Below are positions 36,106 through 38,193 of a DNA stretch of 38,193 nt, in pieces. The DNA lies in the NCBI RefSeq assembly GCF_009711185.1, contig NZ_WMIF01000032.1, positions 1 through 38,193 on the forward strand, given 5' to 3'. The stretch is from Paracoccus limosus (GTDB lineage: Bacteria; Pseudomonadota; Alphaproteobacteria; Rhodobacterales; Rhodobacteraceae). Below the pieces are notes generated by a model. That model was not told the origin of the DNA. It did no database searches and saw only the letters and a list, made by a program, of their open reading frames with translations. The first letter of the stretch is position 1. Each line of letters opens with the position of its first letter. Made by a program: the position numbers and the translations under genes.

Positions 36106-37381
36106 GATGGGCAGGCTCCTTGATGCGTTCGATCTGCGCGCCGACGCCGCGCAGCTTGCGCACGACCTTCTCATAGCCACGATCAAGGTGATAGACCCGG
36201 CTCACGATGGTCTCGCCCTCGGCGGCAAGGCCGGCCAGGATCAGGCTGACCGAGGCGCGCAGGTCGGTGGCCATCACCGGAGCACCGCGCAGCTTGTCGA
36301 CGCCATGCACCGTGGCATGCCCGCCATGCACCTCGATCCGCGCGCCCATGCGGATCAGCTCGGGGGCGTGCATGAAGCGGTTCTCGAAGATCTTTTCCTC
36401 CAGCACCGAGGTGCCCTCGGCCGTGCACAGCAGCGCCATCATCTGCGCCTGCAGATCGGTCGGGAAGCCCGGGAAGGGTTCGGTCACCACATCCACCGCG
36501 CGCACGCGGCCGTTCTTGCGCGCAACCTTCAGCCCGCGCTCGGTCTCGGTCACGTCGATGCCGGCCTCGTCGAGCTTTTCGCAGAAGGCCGCGACCAGAT
36601 CGATGCGACCGCCCAGACATTCGACCTCGCCGCCGCAGATCGCAGGGGCCAGCATATAGGTGCCCAGTTCGATCCGGTCGGTCACGACGGGATGGGTCGC
36701 ACCATGCAGGGCGGTGACGCCCTCGACGGTGATGGTCGAGGTGCCCTCGCCCTCGATCTGCGCGCCCATGCGGCGCAGGCATTGCGCCAGATCGACGATC
36801 TCGGGCTCACGCGCGGCATTGTTGATGACCGTGGTGCCGCGCGCCAGCGTCGCCGCCAGCAGCGCGTTTTCCGTCGCCCCGACCGAGACCAGCGGAAAGT
36901 CGATCACCGCACCTTTCAGCCCTCCGGCCGGCGCCTTGGCATGGACATAGCCATCGCGCAGGTCCAGCTCCGCCCCCATCGCCTCGAAGGCTTTCAGATG
37001 CAGGTCCACCGGGCGGGCACCAATCGCGCAGCCACCGGGCAGGGAGACCTCGGCGTGGCCATAGCGCGCCAGCAGCGGCCCCAGCACCAGAATCGAGGCC
37101 CGCATCTTGCGCACAATGTCATAATTCGCGGTGTGGCTGGTCAGATCGTGGCTCGATAGCGCCAGCACCTCGCCGCCTTGCAGGCTGGCAACCTCGGCCC
37201 CCAGCGATTGCAGCAGGTCGGTCATCGTGCGGATGTCCGAGAGCCGCGGCGCATTGGTCAGCGTCAGCGGCTGGTCCGTCAGCAGCGTCGCCGGCATGAG
37301 CGTCAGGCAGGCGTTCTTGGCACCGGCGATCGGGATCTCGCCCTTGAGCGGCCCGTTCCCCCTTACGATGATCTGATCCAT
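36098..37381 (-). CDS. murA: UDP-N-acetylglucosamine 1-carboxyvinyltransferase
   Basis: A 427-aa enzyme for the first committed step of peptidoglycan synthesis, adding enolpyruvate from PEP to UDP-GlcNAc. The N-terminal [13 protein letters not shown] has the catalytic Lys22, [18 protein letters not shown] follows, and [17 protein letters not shown] carries the active Cys118, the residue fosfomycin modifies, so the enzyme should be of the sensitive type. The RxMR and DLRAS segments near the C-terminus are also in place. The start codon follows the stop of the upstream 68-aa gene directly (TAAATG), with GAGGAC as ribosome-binding site. Confidence 0.97.
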   Translation of the reverse strand: MDQIIVRGNGPLKGEIPIAGAKNACLTLMPATLLTDQPLTLTNAPRLSDIRTMTDLLQSLGAEVASLQGGEVLALSSHDLTSHTANYDIVRKMRASILVLGPLLARYGHAEVSLPGGCAIGARPVDLHLKAFEAMGAELDLRDGYVHAKAPAGGLKGAVIDFPLVSVGATENALLAATLARGTTVINNAAREPEIVDLAQCLRRMGAQIEGEGTSTITVEGVTALHGATHPVVTDRIELGTYMLAPAICGGEVECLGGRIDLVAAFCEKLDEAGIDVTETERGLKVARKNGRVRAVDVVTEPFPGFPTDLQAQMMALLCTAEGTSVLEEKIFENRFMHAPELIRMGARIEVHGGHATVHGVDKLRGAPVMATDLRASVSLILAGLAAEGETIVSRVYHLDRGYEKVVRKLRGVGAQIERIKEPAHHD

Positions 37382-37588
37382 TTAGTCCTCGTTGTCGCGG
37401 GTTCGGCCTGCGGGGTCGCCCTGCCCCTGCCCCCCGTCATCTGGCTGCTCGTTATCTGGCTGGTCGTCCTGTGCCCCCGCGCGTGCACGGCCCTGAGCCT
37501 TGCGCCGGGCCAGATTGGCGCGCAGGGCAGCCTTCAGGCGCGCTTCGCGCCCGTCAGTAGAATCCGCCTTGCCCGCTTTTCTGGTCAT
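37382..37588 (-). CDS. Small basic-to-acidic protein upstream of murA
   Basis: A 68-aa hydrophilic protein: a basic first half (REARLKAALRANLARRKAQGRARA) and an acidic, Gln/Gly/Asp-rich second half (DDQPDNEQPDDGGQGQGD). It looks helical then disordered. AGGGAAGC precedes the ATG. It ends directly at the murA start codon, so it heads the murA run and may couple its translation. I cannot name a function. Confidence 0.75.
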   Translation of the reverse strand: MTRKAGKADSTDGREARLKAALRANLARRKAQGRARAGAQDDQPDNEQPDDGGQGQGDPAGRTRDNED

Positions 37589-37680
37589 GCTTCCCTGTTA
37601 ACCGCATCCGAAGATTGCGTCCAGAAGCTGCCGCCCGATGCCGCCGATGGCCATGAGCGCAGTTTTTTCCAACTTACCTC

Positions 37681-37709
37681 TTGCGCCCGCCCGAAGCCCG
37701 GTCTAAAGC
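37681..37709 (+). promoter_or_regulatory. Predicted tRNA-Thr promoter
   Basis: TTGCGC (37681-37686) and TAAAGC (37704-37709) are 17 bp apart and end 12 nt before the tRNA. The -10 match is moderate. Confidence 0.4.
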
Positions 37710-37721
37710 CCCGCCCACGAT

Positions 37722-37796
<75 letters not shown>

Positions 37797-37873
37797 TCCT
37801 CCCCAAGAAAATCAAGTGGTTAGGTGGAGATGGTGGCGGCTGCTGGCTGTTACCCCGCGTTACCCCCAGCGAC

Positions 37874-38068
37874 TCAGAAGGGCTCGCCCCAGTCCGGGTC
37901 GATGTCGCAGCCGTTGCCACCATCAGCCTCGACCCTGATGCCGTTGTGGCCGCCGCCCGCCTCCATCACCGCGTCGGCGATTGCCCAGCGGAGGTCTGGC
38001 GCCCAGAGCCCGGGCCGAACGGTTACGATGTAGCAGGCCCCTGCGTTTGAATCGCACCAGACGGATTC
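37874..38068 (-). pseudogene. Gene remnant truncated at its 5' end
   Basis: A minus-strand frame ending in DIDPDWGEPF has plausible coding character (GLWAPDLRWAIADAVMEAGGGHNGIRVEADGG). Its reading frame stays open into the sequence beyond 38069, but there it crosses an IS21-type end whose bases are repeats rather than coding, and the only start available (GTG at 38131) lies inside that end. The simplest view is that an insertion removed the original N-terminus. I do not recognise the family; phage or island origin is possible given the neighbouring tRNA. Confidence 0.5.
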
Positions 38069-38193
38069 TGTTGAACGGCTTGCAATAAGGACCCCGCTTC
38101 TGGGGTGATCGGCGTCCAAAAGGGACCCCACCGACCGGGGGTTGGGTCCATTGTGCCTTCGATGATTATCGGAGGCCGAGCACGGGATGCTGA
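38069..38193 (+). mobile_element. Left end of a probable IS21-family insertion sequence
   Basis: The element appears to begin with TGTTGAACGG at 38069. Two imperfect direct repeats follow: TGAACGGCTTGCAATAAGGA-CCCC (38072-38095) and TGATCGGCGTCCAAAAGGGA-CCCC (38106-38129), matching at 19 of 24 positions. Repeated terminal sequences of this kind, ending in AAGG[G/A]ACCCC, are typical of IS21-family ends, where the transposase binds. At 38187 an ATGCTGA with GGAGG 11 nt upstream is in the place of the istA start codon. The rest of the element lies outside the window, so identity is provisional. Confidence 0.6.

Noticed and set aside
37874..38131. The whole 85-codon minus-strand frame as an intact gene
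   Set aside because: Its only start is a GTG inside the IS21-like terminal repeats without a good ribosome-binding site, so a truncated remnant is the better reading.

Overview
The window is a high-GC chromosomal segment that reads as an alphaproteobacterium of the Rhodobacteraceae, most likely Paracoccus or a close relative. The evidence is the gene content and order: a short-form hisG with a separate hisZ next to hisS, a zwf-pgl-pgi run facing edd, and the block murA - DUF2948 - hisD - UPF0262 - low-molecular-weight phosphatase, together with GC-rich third codon positions throughout. The genus is inferred from gene content only.

Layout. 146-4917 (minus strand): a run with an SsuD-like flavin monooxygenase, an acyl-CoA-dehydrogenase-like monooxygenase, a ketopantoate reductase homologue, a TetR regulator and a DsbA-fold isomerase, closed by a terminator. 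5079-6219 (minus): two overlapping cyclophilin genes, one cytoplasmic and one exported, with their own terminator. 6383-8900 (plus): pgk with a terminator, then ftsY. 8956-12593 (minus): hisS-hisZ-hisG with 4-nt overlaps, then a small exported protein. 12642-14980: slyX-like gene, a DUF4177 gene and a dGTPase-family gene. 15037-21848 (minus): gatB, a CPA2 antiporter and a 1106-aa membrane protein that looks like a GspL/PilM-type cytoplasmic domain joined to a GspC/PilP-type periplasmic domain. 22044-22865 (plus): SIMPL protein. 22933-24219 (minus): metY. 24415-30113: the sugar-catabolism locus: zwf-pgl-pgi (minus) preceded by a PIN gene and an rRNA methyltransferase gene, with edd diverging on the plus strand. 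31876-32562: a gene-poor gap with one possible 31-aa membrane peptide. 32563-37588 (minus): cell-wall and histidine genes ending in a lone PAS gene. 37722-37796: tRNA-Thr(GGT), followed by a gene fragment that appears to be cut by the end of an IS21-family element running off the right edge.

How the parts work together. zwf, pgl and edd encode glucose-6-phosphate to KDPG (the upper Entner-Doudoroff route), and pgi connects it to fructose-6-phosphate. The zwf and edd promoters carry nearly identical 14-bp palindromes, TGTTATCGCTAACA and TGTTATCGCTAACG, each lying between a -35 and a -10 separated by 17 bp. This is the layout expected for joint repression by a LacI-family regulator. No KDPG aldolase gene is in the window. 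HisG, HisZ and HisD serve histidine synthesis, with HisS using the product.

The most unusual items are the GspL/GspC-like fusion protein, the paired operators, a dispersed gene-end repeat (GGGTATTT-N4-AAAYGGTGAA) seen three times with a fourth diverged copy, and the IS end near the tRNA. No CRISPR array, rRNA or complete mobile element was seen.
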